From assembly GCA_963281255.1 (NCBI GenBank), contig OY725503.1:496001-560000 (forward strand): a stretch of 64,000 bases of DNA, in the 5' to 3' direction. Below, in pieces: positions 1-14,600 of the stretch. Positions within the stretch are counted from its first letter, which is position 1, and the number at the start of each line of letters is the position of its first letter. Source of the DNA: Aphrocallistes beatrix. Its lineage: Eukaryota > Porifera > Hexactinellida > Sceptrulophora > Aphrocallistidae. A program made the position numbers and the translations under genes. The notes under the pieces are model-generated. The model ran no database searches and was not told the DNA's origin. It saw nothing but the letters and a program-made list of their open reading frames with translations.

Positions 1-1754
1 TTTGTGCTCGTGTATCGACTGTCAGGGCTAGATCTAGCACCGTTTTCCGTGCGGGAATAACTCCAGGAAACTGTGCCGTGTGGAACCCCGTTTATATCCC
101 TCGCTCTAATCGAAAATTGATTCGCATTCACCGTGTCAAAGTACCCAGCACTATCCACCACAGCTCCGTTATTAACTGCGGTCACTGCGTTTCCACTTCT
201 ACAGGTGCTCGCTCCTCCAACCAAAGATGTAGCTGCATCATCTGGCGTTAAACCATTTGTTGCGGTTGCTCTATATGTTCCCCTATCTCCCGATTGAACC
301 CCGTTGATGGTTAGCGTTGAACGGCTTTGTCCGGACGTAATAACGAATCGACCTCCACTAACGACATTCGTTACTCCTCCATTATCCACGCGTTGCCATT
401 GAAAATTGCTCGAAGGGAATCCTTCCGTATCCACAGCCACGATATTGATGGTCTGGTCAATGGCGCCGTTAAATGAAGACCCAATATCACCACTCCCCAC
501 AACCGCAACCCCACTCCCTTCCCGAATACTGGGACTCCTCCCAACTAGTGAAGAGGCCGGCACGTGGCTACCATGAACATTCGTCGCAGTCGCTCTATAA
601 TAGCCAAGACGGGCATCTTGTATGTTGGAAATAGTCAATGTACTTTCAGCTCCACTTCCGGCGTTGGCTGAACCTGAAATGGTTATGTCGAGGTCATTTT
701 GGCTTACTGCTGTGTATGGGCCTAACGGATTACGTGAAAACGACCAAGCTATGTCGGCGCTTGGGTTAGAAATCTGATCTTCCGCGAGGATGCTAACTGT
801 ATCTCCGAACGTGATGGCCCGATCTGCTCCCACCCTAAACGAGGCACTATCCGATTGTCCACTTCCTTCGGTGATAAATGGTGCAACGCCCTGGGTTATG
901 AACGCCGATGCGCTATCTGTTCCGTGTTCGTTCGTGGCTTCTGCGGTGTATTCTCCTAAATGAACGCCGGTGATTCCCTGTATGTTTAAAATGCTAGTTC
1001 CATCCTGAGGAGTCTCGATTGTTACCCCAGCTAGGGAGCTCGGTAGCCCCACTCGACTTGAGGAACCTTCAGCTGTGAAATACCATTGAATGCCACCTCT
1101 AGGCTCACCAATCAAATCTGTAGCATTGATGATGATGGTGTTGGTGCTGTCTATCCTAGTTTGGAATGTTGTCCCCAGTAGGCCGTATAGCGTGTTGCTA
1201 CTCTGTTCTGTTACTTGGTTTAGTTCTGCTAAGTTGGGTGGAGTCCCTCCGGAAAACAAAACTGTGGAGAACGCACTGTCGTTTCGCTCCAACTCTGGGA
1301 GAGATATCGTATATATGTACTGTCCACTACAAGTAGTTGTCCCCTCGGTAATTACAAGAAAATCTCCGGGCTGTACTTTTGTAATTTGGCTACAAATTAG
1401 AGGTGAAATGCCATCATCAAGGACAAAGGAAAATGGAGGTTCTAAGCCGAGTGGGAAACTTGAGAAAATAATATCGACAGGGGTGCTTGATCCCTCTGGT
1501 ATAAACTGAAACCTTTCTTGTCGTTCACCCAGGCCGTTTAAGGCGATTTCATCCGGCTGAAACTGTAGTGTTATACTACTCCCTGTTGGCCCTCTCCAAT
1601 TCCCACCAAAATGAAATTGTTGCGAACTAACTTCCGTGTCAACAAGGTTTTCGGTCCCCCTTATAATGAAGTTGTCGGTTACAGGTCCAACTGCACTGAT
1701 TTGTAAAGCAAACAAAGCTGTTAAGGCAATAAGGCCTTTGATCAAATGTTGCAT
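1..1754 (-). CDS. Secreted Ig-like repeat protein, N-terminal 584 codons (continues past left edge)
   Basis: An uninterrupted minus-strand reading frame begins with ATG at 1754 and is still open at base 1. The first ~22 residues (MQHLIKGLIALTALFALQIS) form a signal peptide. Residues ~24-200 are an unrecognised N-terminal region with two cysteines. Then follow four Ig-like repeats of about 95-105 residues. Each has a B-strand, a conserved Trp (IQWYF, IAWSF, FQWQR, VSWSY) and, in the first three, an F-strand of the form G.Y.A.ATN..G. The canonical Ig cysteines are replaced by Ala or another residue in the repeats seen, for example GEYTAEATNEHG. The product is probably extracellular; a membrane anchor, if any, lies outside the window. 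No function is assigned. The absence of introns over 1.75 kb fits the many one-exon genes nearby. Confidence 0.8.
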   Translation of the reverse strand, partial: MQHLIKGLIALTALFALQISAVGPVTDNFIIRGTENLVDTEVSSQQFHFGGNWRGPTGSSITLQFQPDEIALNGLGERQERFQFIPEGSSTPVDIIFSSFPLGLEPPFSFVLDDGISPLICSQITKVQPGDFLVITEGTTTCSGQYIYTISLPELERNDSAFSTVLFSGGTPPNLAELNQVTEQSSNTLYGLLGTTFQTRIDSTNTIIINATDLIGEPRGGIQWYFTAEGSSSRVGLPSSLAGVTIETPQDGTSILNIQGITGVHLGEYTAEATNEHGTDSASAFITQGVAPFITEGSGQSDSASFRVGADRAITFGDTVSILAEDQISNPSADIAWSFSRNPLGPYTAVSQNDLDITISGSANAGSGAESTLTISNIQDARLGYYRATATNVHGSHVPASSLVGRSPSIREGSGVAVVGSGDIGSSFNGAIDQTINIVAVDTEGFPSSNFQWQRVDNGGVTNVVSGGRFVITSGQSRSTLTINGVQSGDRGTYRATATNGLTPDDAATSLVGGASTCRSGNAVTAVNNGAVVDSAGYFDTVNANQFSIRARDINGVPHGTVSWSYSRTENGARSSPDSRYTST

Positions 1755-2873
1755 TTCTTACCGATTCAAGTATCCAAATTATTTTCAGTATAGTATATTC
1801 TTTGGAGTAACTCCACAATATACAGTGATACATATTTATAATTTATTCAGAAACTGTTCGTACTATGCTCAACTCAAGTCTATTAACATTGTTAATAATG
1901 TTAGTTGAAATTACATAGGCCTGATTGCACTTCGCTGATTAGTTTCTGGTTTCTGCACCCGCAGCCTACATGAAACTGTTTGGAAGTATCGAGTATATGG
2001 TCAGTCTAGCGCCTCTTCTGAAAAAGCAATCATTTTGTATTGTACATGACGGTGGCGGTTTAATTAATTCCTCTCCAGTGTTGAGTTATTGTTCTATGGC
2101 AGCTAATGCAAAATTCTTTTTTTCTAATGGAAGCGTTTCTGAAGCAAATTACGTTGTTTAATTTGGGAGTGTTGAAATTAGGAAAGTGTTTTTTGTCATT
2201 TTAAAACTGAAAAGACCGACGATTTTATATTTTAATTGAACAGACCAGATTCCTTGGAGGGTATTACCTCTCCAAAATTCATTTTATCTTATTATAATAA
2301 GTCTAAGAGGTGATAAATCTGATACTATAATTAGAATACAGATGTATCATATGGTTCAAGAATTAGTTTTAATTATTCTGAAACTTTCATCAGCGAACTT
2401 ATTCGTTCCGAATCATAAATTGTTTGAAATTAGAATGGAAATGAAGTACAATGAAATTCGTATCTCTTCCATAGCATTAATTAATCGTAAAACTCTAGCT
2501 ACCATCATTTTGGCTCAAGAAATCGATTACAGTCGCTTAATATGAGCCCCCAGGAGACAAAAAAATGTGTCCTTAATAGGAAAACTTAATACCCTATTTA
2601 GCCTTGTGGTATTTTATATTTATAGGATATACCACACACTTAGGGTTTCCCCGCCCAAAATGACTTAACTGGAAATGAGTTAGCAAAATTTCTTGTCCGA
2701 ATCGGGTTGCTAAGCAGACTTGATTCAATACAAACCCTGTGTGAATAATGAAATTGGGACCAGACGGTTAGTTCCTAATAAACTAATCTTCATAATAAGC
2801 GAACCTAAATTTACCCAAACATTTATGTTAAACTTTTTGATGTAAAATTTTAAAATTAGTAACCGGAAAAAGG
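1755..2873. other. Intergenic region with degenerate miniature elements
   Basis: No convincing gene lies here. A decayed member of the TTATTATGAAC miniature family spans about 2535-2800 (it keeps the phrase about cgcttaatatgagc, the gggacca block and ataataagcgaacct). It is interrupted near 2640-2690 by the short repeat that contains tttccccgcccaaaatgact, also found near 9.3, 18.3, 20.4, 21.9 and 57.6 kb. The short ORFs at 1970-2161 and 2342-2545 show no protein character. Confidence 0.6.
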
Positions 2874-3926
2874 ATGAACTTCTCCTGCCCAACTTCAACT
2901 CCAGACCTAGCCCAGATCTTCAACACTACTGCAAACCCCATAACCCCTGAGTTCACCCTGCCATATGTCATACTGCTAAGCATTTCTCTGTGTATTGTCA
3001 TCGCAAATGCCATTCTAACGCTAGCGAATCTGTATTCGCTTCTTTTTCAAATGAAATCCTACAACGACGATTTCAAATACGCAGTCTTCTGGAATGTGTC
3101 GCTATTTTTCGCGGTTTCTGTTGCTTTTCTCTTAATGCTGATATTCATGCGTGCGGCCGTTATCTGCCAACTCTTAGCAGAAATGATGCTCGCATTCGGA
3201 GTCTACCAATTCTTAAACTTCTTGATAATATCTTACGGAGGAAAGGAGTCAATGGGATCAAAGTTGGACGGAACTTTAGTGGGCATTTTTCCTTGCTTCT
3301 GTTTCTGTCCTAACTGTCCGAAAACACGTAGGATCACCAGGAGAAAACTCAACGTGTACAATATCCTGATCGCTCAAATGGTTATAGTCGTTCCAGGAGT
3401 GGACTTTCTGGGAATTATAATCTTCACGGAGAATTCTTCATATTACGACCTTCACCATCCATTCAGTTTTAAAAACGCCTACTTCTACCTAAACTTGATA
3501 CGAATCATCTCTTTCATCTTAGGCAATTCAAGCTTAACTCGAGTCGTTCAAGCAAACTGGGTTTACTTGAAAGGAACTCGGCTTTGCACGAAACTCGTGT
3601 TAGTAATAGTTGTACTGAATTCTGTTTTCATGCTCCGTCTATTTATATCACTTTTCACGACCTTAGATGTGATAAAATGCCATCCTCCCTTCACTAATAT
3701 TGACGTCGGCAATCAAATCCATGCATTTTTGGTGATTGTAATCATGTTTTTCGCTGGAATAATCGCTCGTTTGGTGTACATTTCTTTCCCAGGAGAGAGA
3801 ATGGAGGACATTTGTATGAGTGCGAACCAAACGCTCGATGTTTTGCAGAAAACTGTCATGGTACAGAATGCAGATGCTGAGTATACTGGAGAACGAGCCT
3901 TCCTTACTCCCTACTCCCCCACCTGA
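2874..3926 (+). CDS. SLC51A: Organic solute transporter alpha-like (Solute_trans_a family) membrane protein
   Basis: The 350-residue single-exon protein has about seven hydrophobic segments and a short N-glycosylatable N-terminus. Two features recall OST-alpha: a membrane segment ending FGVYQFLNFLIISYGG, and a Cys-rich loop (FPCFCFCPNCP) followed by the basic stretch RRITRRKLNV. In vertebrates OST-alpha pairs with OST-beta to export bile acids and steroids at the basolateral membrane. TMEM184 proteins belong to the same superfamily and are the alternative. The cysteine cluster and the length favour the SLC51A branch. No OST-beta partner is visible in the window. The ATG at 2874 is the first in the frame and lies just before the first membrane segment. 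Confidence 0.72.
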   Translation: MNFSCPTSTPDLAQIFNTTANPITPEFTLPYVILLSISLCIVIANAILTLANLYSLLFQMKSYNDDFKYAVFWNVSLFFAVSVAFLLMLIFMRAAVICQLLAEMMLAFGVYQFLNFLIISYGGKESMGSKLDGTLVGIFPCFCFCPNCPKTRRITRRKLNVYNILIAQMVIVVPGVDFLGIIIFTENSSYYDLHHPFSFKNAYFYLNLIRIISFILGNSSLTRVVQANWVYLKGTRLCTKLVLVIVVLNSVFMLRLFISLFTTLDVIKCHPPFTNIDVGNQIHAFLVIVIMFFAGIIARLVYISFPGERMEDICMSANQTLDVLQKTVMVQNADAEYTGERAFLTPYSPT

Positions 3927-4483
3927 ATAGGCTGTACTTATGTGAAATGAATTGAACAAAGTGTAATTATTTTTAGAATTTATATTTTGACCCTATATTT
4001 ATACATTTTCAATGTGTTTATTAGATTAGATTGATTATTGTAAATTTTAAGGAGAAATTCAGTCTGAAAATTCTCATTTTCGAAAGATTTCATTTAATTA
4101 AACCCCAAAACTCATTATTACCGCCAATATTAGAAATAAATTTAATATTAGAGAACTGTATTTATAACTATTGGAGATTGTCTATAGACTAGAAGTGTTG
4201 TGAATAAGACAATGCTAATGGTTGTCCTCATGGTTTGATTCCTGTGGATTCCAAGTATAGGCACTTTATTCTTTCTGCAACTAGTAATTGTATTCATTAA
4301 TATTTCACACATTCGATACGAGTTCTAGTGGAGATACGAAAGAAAATTTCTTCAAAATTCTAACTCTATATTCATCTTTTGGGCCATTTTGGGGGACCCA
4401 TTCCCAACCAGTCATCTAAACCTGGTGCACCTGTGTGTAACTACTTCCTTCACACCTTGAAATGAAACTACTATAACTTTGGT

Positions 4484-4641
4484 TTTCAACCTTTTGGGGC
4501 TGTGGACCCCCTATAAAAATTTTCCTATATTCTGTGGACCCCCTCCAATTAACCGTAACACAAAATTTCGAATCCTGTGGACCCCCTGATATCTTCTGTG
4601 GACCACTAAGGGGCCCATGGACCCCAGGTTGGGAACCACTG
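4484..4641. mobile_element. Miniature hAT-like element, copy 1 (GGTTGGGAACCACTG end)
   Basis: The sequence runs from a degenerate tggttttcaacc to ggttgggaaccactg and repeats the phrase 'tgtggaccccc' internally. A second copy at 56089-56239 has clean 8-bp target duplications, which places the family with hAT elements. There is no coding capacity. Confidence 0.75.
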
Positions 4642-4659
4642 CCCTATAACGTATTACCA

Positions 4660-4912
4660 ATGGTGTAGTGCTCAAAATTAAAATGGAGGAGCGCTGTAAA
4701 ATAGTGTTTTATGTTGGTAGGACAAGAATATTTCTTTAAATGTTGTCACGAAAGGTTTTTTCATCGCCGCTCCTACACAATATTACGAAAGAATAAGGCA
4801 ACTCAAGAAAATATAGTTTACAATCGGTCAAGGAAAATGGTAAACGCGCTACCTCTTTGAAAATTAGTGGGGGAACGCCGCTCCCCTGAACTACACCCCT
4901 GCTTATACATCA
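4660..4912. mobile_element. Interspersed repeat, copy 1 (related copy at 58838-59132)
   Basis: Both copies start near 'gtgtagtg', share the blocks 'gccgctcctaca', 'aagaataagg' and 'cgctacctctttgaaaatta', and end in 'cactacacccct'. The inverted ends (GGTGTAGTG / CACTACACC) suggest a non-autonomous DNA transposon. The second copy lies in an AFG2A intron. Confidence 0.7.
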
Positions 4913-5119
4913 CTTATCCCTGACTTGACAAGATATAATTATTGTATTGAGATCACTTTCAATTGGTTGTGTACTAATGAGTGTAGATACTGTCTAATGA
5001 GCCAAAAAACCCCGAATCGTATCCAAATCCCTACGAAGCAGTTGTTCGAACCAGATCCAGCGGCTAAAGACGCCGCCGCCCCCGAAGCAAGCAAAGGGGC
5101 TTGTTGGGAGCCGTACAAC

Positions 5120-7895
<2,776 letters not shown>

Positions 7896-8092
7896 TTGTT
7901 TGTGTTTGTTTATATACTAATGGGATTGTTTATTTCAAGAAGCAGAAAAGTGTTTAATTAAATAAATTTATAATTAAATTCGTTTCGGTTATATTTATTC
8001 GCCATAAAAGGAAATTTAATTATAATCAGAAGTGAGTTTAAAATAATTCGATCATACAAGTGATACAAAACTATTATGACGTCACTCTTTAC

Positions 8093-9133
8093 TCAGTAAT
8101 ATCTTCTCCATTTCCCTGCGATAAATTTGAAATTCCTCGCCGCTACCTTGACAACCCCTTGGAATGTGAAAGGTTCATGGATGGCGAGATGAGAGAGCAC
8201 TTTTCTATCCAATTGAATGCGAGCTAGGTGCAGACCATGGATAAATTTCCCGTAAGGAAGTCCGTGTTGTTTGGTTGCAGCACCTAAGAGATAAACTGGA
8301 TAATGAACTGCCAAACAATTCGTGTAAAAAAATGTCAAATGTCCCCTGGATCCCTGAGTTCAGGGGAACAGGGGATACAGTACGCCCTCGATAGTTCGAA
8401 CCTCGCCAAAACGAACACCCAAAATATAATTTTATTCGCCTCTATGCTTTGAATAAACGTTTATAAACTTAAATCTATCAATAAGATTGAGAAACCTCGT
8501 TAAATAAGCAATCATAGCGAAATAAAATCCTTCATATTCTAACAATACGAATTTATTATAATTAATGTCCCATTGAATTAGTGTTATTTCACTAATCGGA
8601 ACAAATTCACTAATCCGAACTTTTTTCGATCATTGGAACAGAGCTGTTCGGATTAGCGAGGGTGTACTGATTAGCAATCTTACCAAAGAGCCTATGATTT
8701 CTGCCGCTAGCCTGAGTATATAATGCGCAGATATCAAAGAGTTGAGGTCGAAATATTAATTATTTTTTAGGTTTCCAACTTATTGTTAAACGAGATATGA
8801 ACTTTCTGAAATTCCAGGATTCCATTCAACGATTTTAAATGGGAATAGCCACAGGCCTAATATATCCACATAACTAAATCTATATTTATCTTATCAAATC
8901 CTAAAAATAGCTCCTCAACCTATTCTCATTATCCAGAGAGAGGTCATCTCTCTTTTCTTGAACTTCCGTCCAGCCGTTGCCTTCCGTAGAGCCCGATGGA
9001 CCCTCCTGATCGCGATTCTAAAACTCGTTTTAGCCATCCCTCTGAATCCTTTCGCCAGAGCCTTCACCCTCGCTTTCCGTAAATACCGAACCAATTTCAT
9101 CCCCCTTCTAGCCGTGTCGATTTCCCGCACCAT
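8093..9133 (-). CDS. MRPL20: Mitochondrial large-subunit ribosomal protein L20
   Basis: Two exons, 9133-8920 and 8283-8093, join in phase 1 to 134 residues (human protein 149). The N-terminal half is rich in Arg and Lys (VREIDTARRGMKLVRYLRKA, then GRKFKKREMTSLWIMRI). The second exon continues GAATKQHGLPYGKFIHGLHL and LDRKVLSHLAIHEPFTF, matching bL20 proteins throughout. It binds the large-subunit rRNA in the mitochondrial ribosome. The gene converges on STK38 with 197 bases between the stop codons. Minus-strand AATAAA motifs at 7999-7994 and 7934-7929 mean that the two 3' ends probably overlap. A miniature element sits in the intron. Confidence 0.93.
8378..8669. mobile_element. Miniature element with CAGTACACCCTCGCTAATCC ends, copy 1
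   Basis: Inverted termini read cagtacgccctcg and cgagggtgtactg. The interior contains 'aaaatataat..attcgcctctatgctttgaataaac' shared with the copy at 18868-19316. It lies in the MRPL20 intron and has no coding capacity. Confidence 0.8.
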
Positions 9134-10065
9134 TCTCAGATATTTCGTGTTGGATTATCTGCAGGAGTTCAAACTAATTTATGTGATGAGTGAGCAGGAT
9201 ATGACAGAATTTAAGATATTATTAAAACACTCCGTTGCCCCTGGAAAATGTCGCGTCATTTCCTATTTAAGCCATTTTGGGCGGGGAAACCATAAAAATT
9301 CGGGGTATTTACTATAAATAGAAAAAACCCAGGCCACCCGGGGGATATCTATCATATATTATAACTGTAGGATGCCGAGCATTTATACGGCTTCAGTGGC
9401 ATATAAAATGGTTGGGAGACATCCGCGATATCGGGGACACTGTGTCCCCAGTCGGCATTCTACGGTTAAGACCAAAAATGTTTAAACCTTCCTTTGATTT
9501 GGGAAGCATTCTATTTATAGCAGGGTTCTTAAGCTAGGGGGGTAAGGATATTGTAAGGGGACTTAATACAATGTGAAGTGATCAATAATAGAATTGTATC
9601 AGCTTTATCTAAATAAAGTCTTCTTCAAAGAGTGGAGTTAGATATTCTTAATTACTTGTATATTATAAAATAGCTGTGTTCTCCGAGTTTGGTAGTCTGA
9701 AAGTGTGTAGGTGTAGCCGCGGGGCGTGATAATTCACAGATTGGCCAAGGGGGGGCATGGGGTCAACAAGTTTAAGAACCCCTGATTTATAGTAAATACC
9801 GCTACATTTTCATGTTTTCCCGCCCAAAATGCTGGAATAGATCCGTGGTTCGAATGGTAGAGACATAAATTGTGTATTTCTCAATCGCTATATTCTCTAG
9901 GAAATTGTTATAGAGAGGGAAGTGTGCCAAATTAGATATTATGACGTCATCACAATGAGATAGCTTAGCTGTCAATTCTAATAATATAACAATATATTCA
10001 ATACATATCTAAAACATAAACATATACAGTATTATTATCAGTCATTCATTCTATAAATAGATGAG
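9134..10065. other. Intergenic region of interspersed repeats
   Basis: No gene is seen. The stretch holds a copy of the 'cattttgggcggggaaacc' repeat (about 9252-9330) that ends in ctataaatag. It also holds a family K element (about 9371-9470; inverted 'tgccnagcattta' / 'ggcattctac', with 'gatatcggggacactgtgtcccc' inside) and a second partial copy of the first repeat at about 9785-9830. A further ctatttatag lies at 9511-9520. Confidence 0.65.
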
Positions 10066-10722
10066 TTAGGCTATTTTGAGAGCGTCGTGTTGCTTTTCTA
10101 TCTCACTCATTTCCCTGAGGATGTAAGCGACATAGAATCTGAGCTGTTGAAATTTAGCGATACTCATCTCAAAAAAAGCCGTTTTCCCATTGGTCAGTTG
10201 CAGTTCCCCTAGCACCGTGGGTGTCAATACCCTCTGAAGGATGGTGTTAGAAATTGTGACATCAACGCGCCACTTAAATGCCACCAAACGCGGTAGCGAC
10301 ACTCTTGCTTCCAAAGCACTCTTATCTATCACTTCACGATTGGGCCCGAATAAGAGTTTAAGTAGAATGAAAGTACAAATTTCTGGGAATTTCAAAGCTT
10401 TCAAGTCTTCTTCAAAATGCTCTCTTCGCATTTGTGGTGTCCGTAGGACACAACGCACCACTACGACCACTGCTCCGAACACGCACTTCGTTTCCTGTTC
10501 ATTTAAACTAACACTGTTGACGAGCTCCAAAAAATGCTCATCATTGAAATCTTGAGTCAGTAGGTACTGATTGACGAAATTTAGAATGTTTTTCCATTCG
10601 TTTTTTTCTAAGTTTAAAGCTTTTTTAATTGCAAGCATTGCCTTTATTTCTGGGGGGGTTTGGAATCCATAGAAAGGAGTTCGTTCTCCTAAACTTCCAA
10701 TCAGTGATGCCTGTTTTCGCAT
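10066..10722 (-). CDS. COMMD5: COMM domain-containing protein 5
   Basis: The 218-residue single-exon protein has an N-terminal helical region and a C-terminal COMM domain. The COMM domain has the hallmark tryptophan and following strands (LVAFKWRVDVTIS), then VLGELQLTNG and the helix FEMSIAKFQQLRFYVAYILREM. The spacing and wording match COMMD5/HCaRG best among the ten COMMD paralogs. It is a subunit of the Commander/CCC complex that recycles membrane cargo from endosomes. Length agrees with the human protein (224). Confidence 0.9.
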   Translation of the reverse strand: MRKQASLIGSLGERTPFYGFQTPPEIKAMLAIKKALNLEKNEWKNILNFVNQYLLTQDFNDEHFLELVNSVSLNEQETKCVFGAVVVVVRCVLRTPQMRREHFEEDLKALKFPEICTFILLKLLFGPNREVIDKSALEARVSLPRLVAFKWRVDVTISNTILQRVLTPTVLGELQLTNGKTAFFEMSIAKFQQLRFYVAYILREMSEIEKQHDALKIA

Positions 10723-11684
10723 TCTGACTCTAAGGCTGAGATAATGTGTAAATAAGGTTTATTAATATTAGATTTAGAGTTTACTTAATCGGGACACCAG
10801 TTAATCGAGAAAACCGCATAATTGGGACAAGTCTCCAGGAACGGAATAGTTCCTATACATAGAAACTATTACTAAGTTTCATTGGTTAATTGGGAACTCC
10901 GCTTAATCGGGACAAAATACCGACTTTTACCGATATCTGTGTCTATTAAAAGTTATAGCATATATGATTCTGCCGGTGGACAAAAAAAAATCAATTCGCT
11001 TTACAATAAAATCCGTTATTTTCTGCGAAATAGAAGGATTGACCCTTTATAACCAGAATCCACAAACTCTAAACTTATGAACCTCGAATATAACTTCAGT
11101 TATATAAAAGGAAAATTTGTGATTGCAGAGTCGATTACAAGCAATTATTGGCTGTTATCCTATGGTTGATTGCTCCATCACTTTAATGTTGATAAACTCG
11201 GTTACATCCTCGATTGCACAATCACCCAACTCATCAATTTGATTCTGTCTACTAAGTTAAACTAATGTTTGTAACCGACGATAATAATCTTTTAGGAAAT
11301 CAATTTGAATGTAATTATGAATGTGTAGTATAGTTGTAAAGACTTTCAAAAAATGCTCTATATTGTTGAAATAGCAAAAAAAGTCTGATATAGCAAAGTG
11401 ATATGAGGTCACATTACGAAATTACACTAGAACATACCCAATCTCAAAACGCAATATTTGAAAGTATTCGATATCTACAGATAATAAATATTAGGTTTGT
11501 AAATCGTCAACCAAATGTCCATATTAGGATTCATTATATCCTGCAACGTGGATTATAATACTGATTACTAAACCAGACTGAAAGATGATCTTCAGCGCTA
11601 ACAACTTTATGATAACACAATGACATAACGTTAGGCTTACCCTATCTATATATAAAGAAATGTATGTAGTTTTATCCGTAACAA
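10723..11684. other. Divergent intergenic region between COMMD5 and tensin, with one miniature element
   Basis: The region separates two divergently transcribed genes and presumably contains both promoters. A decayed family B miniature element (cttaatcgggacacc ... aactccgcttaatcgggac) spans about 10776-10925. The remaining ~750 bases are AT-rich without a recognisable motif. Confidence 0.6.
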
Positions 11685-14600
11685 ATGGCAACTTTTGAAG
11701 ATAGTGATATTAGTATTAAGGAGGGGTTTATCTGTCCAGTGTGTCACACACAGTTCCAAGCCCCAGAGCCACTTCAAGAACACTACATGGATGAACATGT
11801 GTCTAGCTCCCCAGTACACTTCCCTGAACCAGTTTCCAAGTGTGAACTCAGTGATGATGAACAAGTAACGGACATAGACTTGAACTACAACCCATCTGAT
11901 CTCGTTGATGCCGCGATTGATACGAATACGAAAGGGCATTCAATCGAAGCCGCCAACCTCCACCATCCTGGGATGTGTTACATGTGCGATAGCATAATTT
12001 TCTCCGTTTGTTACATCTGTATGAGTTGCAACAAGATCTACCATCCCAAATGCCTCACTGGAATAGACGATTGCACCAGGGGAATAACAATACAAGAAGA
12101 CATGAGGCTGTACGAAGGCAAGGACTTCAGTCTTCGCGATAAACGAGAGAAATTCGGGATTAGTGGAATCATAAAACGGGTCCTTTCCAAACGGACCGAC
12201 CGTTACACTGAGGAAGGATTCGATTTGGACCTCACTTATATAACTGAGCGCATAATTGCAATGTCTTTTCCCGCGACAGGGGTCGAATCCGTGTACAGGA
12301 ACTGTCTCTCCGATGTCGCCAAGATGCTCATGAATAAACACGGAGAGAACTACCTCGTATTCAATCTCAGCGAGCGCAGGTACGATATCTCAAAGCTGAA
12401 CAACCAGGTGTTAGACTTCGGATGGCCGGACCATCTTGCCCCGTCCCTAGATCGGCTCTGTAGTATCTGCAAGTCCATCTCCTCCTGGCTGGACTCAGAC
12501 CAGCGACACGTGGCGGTTGTCCATTGTGTCGGCGGTAAAGGCCGTACAGGCGTCGTTGTAGCCGCTTACCTGCACTACAGTAATATCTGCCATACTCCGG
12601 AATCGGCGCTCGATAAGTTCGCAATGCAGCGGTTTTTCAATGAGAAACACGGCGTAAACCAACCCTCACAACGGAGATATGTCTACTATTTCGCTGACCT
12701 CCTGGCTGGACAGATAATAGCACACAACCGCCCCGTGGTGATCACACGGATAGTGATACAGGGGATCCCGAACTGCGATGGAAAGGGGGGATGCAAAGTC
12801 TACTTTAAGATTTACCAGAACCTAAAACCGTTATATACAACACCTGTGTACGAAGCTCAAGCTAGTTTCAAGGAATTGAAAATCCCTTTATACCCAGGGC
12901 TAATTCTGACAGGCGACATTCTCTTAAAGTGCTACCACAAAAAAAGTGTCCCAGGAAAACGTGACTGTGTGTTCCGTGTCCAATTCCCTTCCTACGTCAT
13001 AGAGACAGACCAACTTGTCTTCAAAAAGAGCGAATTGGACGATGCTTGGAAAGATAAACGTTTTCCTGACAAAGCCCATGTCGAGTTGGAGTTTTCACAG
13101 ATGAGGAGTATGAATAGGCAGACGCAGTTGAGTCCGATCACACTTCTAACAGAAGAAAACGTGAATTTGAGCACAAAATCGGACACTTACAGTCACTACA
13201 GACCCAATTACGACGCCATAGAGCCTGGGAGCGATGAGATAAAGCGTTTTAGTGAAGTGACAGAGGAAGAGATTCGGCAAATGTCAACGTACGCCGGTAT
13301 TGATTACAGTAATAAGTCACTCCTACCTTCCGAAGCTGAAATCCCGAAACGCACTCGACACGAAACTGAAACCACTTTCGGAACCCCTCCGGACATCGTC
13401 CCCTATCGAGGAGACGACCTCCCAGCCGAAGTGCCGGAAGTTAAGAAAAACCCGAACGCAGAAGTTGCGTTTATAAATAAAACAGTGAAAGAATTCCAAA
13501 GCAAAATGAGTAATAAGAAACCGGAAAAGCTGGATCGAGTAAGCGTAGGGTCTAGCGTTACTGAAGAAGATCAAGTCCCACTGAGCAGAGATAACTCACA
13601 AAATGAAAGAAAAATAAACTTTGATGATATAATAATCTGCAAAATCCCCGATAAAAACCGCAGCAACACACTAACTAATACAACTCTCCAAGGCTTGAAC
13701 TTAGAAGGCATCCAGCGGTATCTGGAAATAGACAGTAGAGATTGGGAGAAACAAGCTAACGCCAAATCTATGAGTCTCAAAAAGAATGATTATAAGAACG
13801 ACGACGAGATGATACAGCTATTGAAGAAGCACGAGGAAAAGCAATCCCGTTTGGTGGAAGAGACAGTCGAGGATTGGTATAAGCCATCCATTACTCGTGA
13901 AGCCGCCGTTCGTCGTCTCATACCTCTGACCGTCGGTTCATTCATCATCAGGGACAGTCAGACGGTCACGGGGGGCTATGCACTATCCCTGAAAGTCCCA
14001 GAGAGCTTTGTCCTACAGAAAAGTCAGGACACAGGGGAGACGCTCCCAATGTACCCAGAAGATTGCGTCCGACATTTCCTAATCGCACCGCATCACAGAG
14101 GCATCCGTCTTCAAGGCTGGGAGGAACCGCCGTTCGATAATCTAACTACGTTCGTGATACGCCACAGCACAGATCAGCTAGCTCTGCCTTGCAAGCTTAA
14201 AATACGACCCAGTTTCAATGCAGCCGATGTGCCGAGACCTAAACCGAAAAGTGAGCTTAGAAACATCGAAATTTCCGCCAAAGCCGTCTACCTGGGTGGT
14301 CTAAATATCGCCGGTACGGGGACGAAAGTGCAAATGGAGGATGTGGCCAGTAAACTGAGCACCGCAAGAAAATCGCTCTCCATTTTGGTGGAAATAAAAG
14401 TGTCAGCGAAGGAAGGGATCACGATTAATGACGTTAACCGCAAGGCTTTCGTAACGAGGCAGTTCTTACCCACCCAAGTTACATTCGCAGCTGTTTGCGC
14501 AGGAGTGAAATGGAACGGAATCGTCGAGTTGAAGGAGGCTGGCAGTTCTGAGGAATGTTCGAACTCGAGCTGTTTCGGGCTGGTGGTTGAGATTCCGAAT

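Larger units (their letters stand above)
3927..4919. other. Intergenic region between OST-alpha-like gene and STK38
   Basis: The first ~550 bases are AT-rich DNA with the probable 3' end of the upstream gene and no recognised feature. The remainder is occupied by two miniature hAT-like elements described separately (about 4484-4641 and 4660-4912). Confidence 0.6.

Noticed and set aside
1090-1509. Plus-strand ORF of 139 codons
   Set aside because: It is the shadow of the minus-strand Ig-repeat gene, whose frame is longer and shows signal peptide and repeats.
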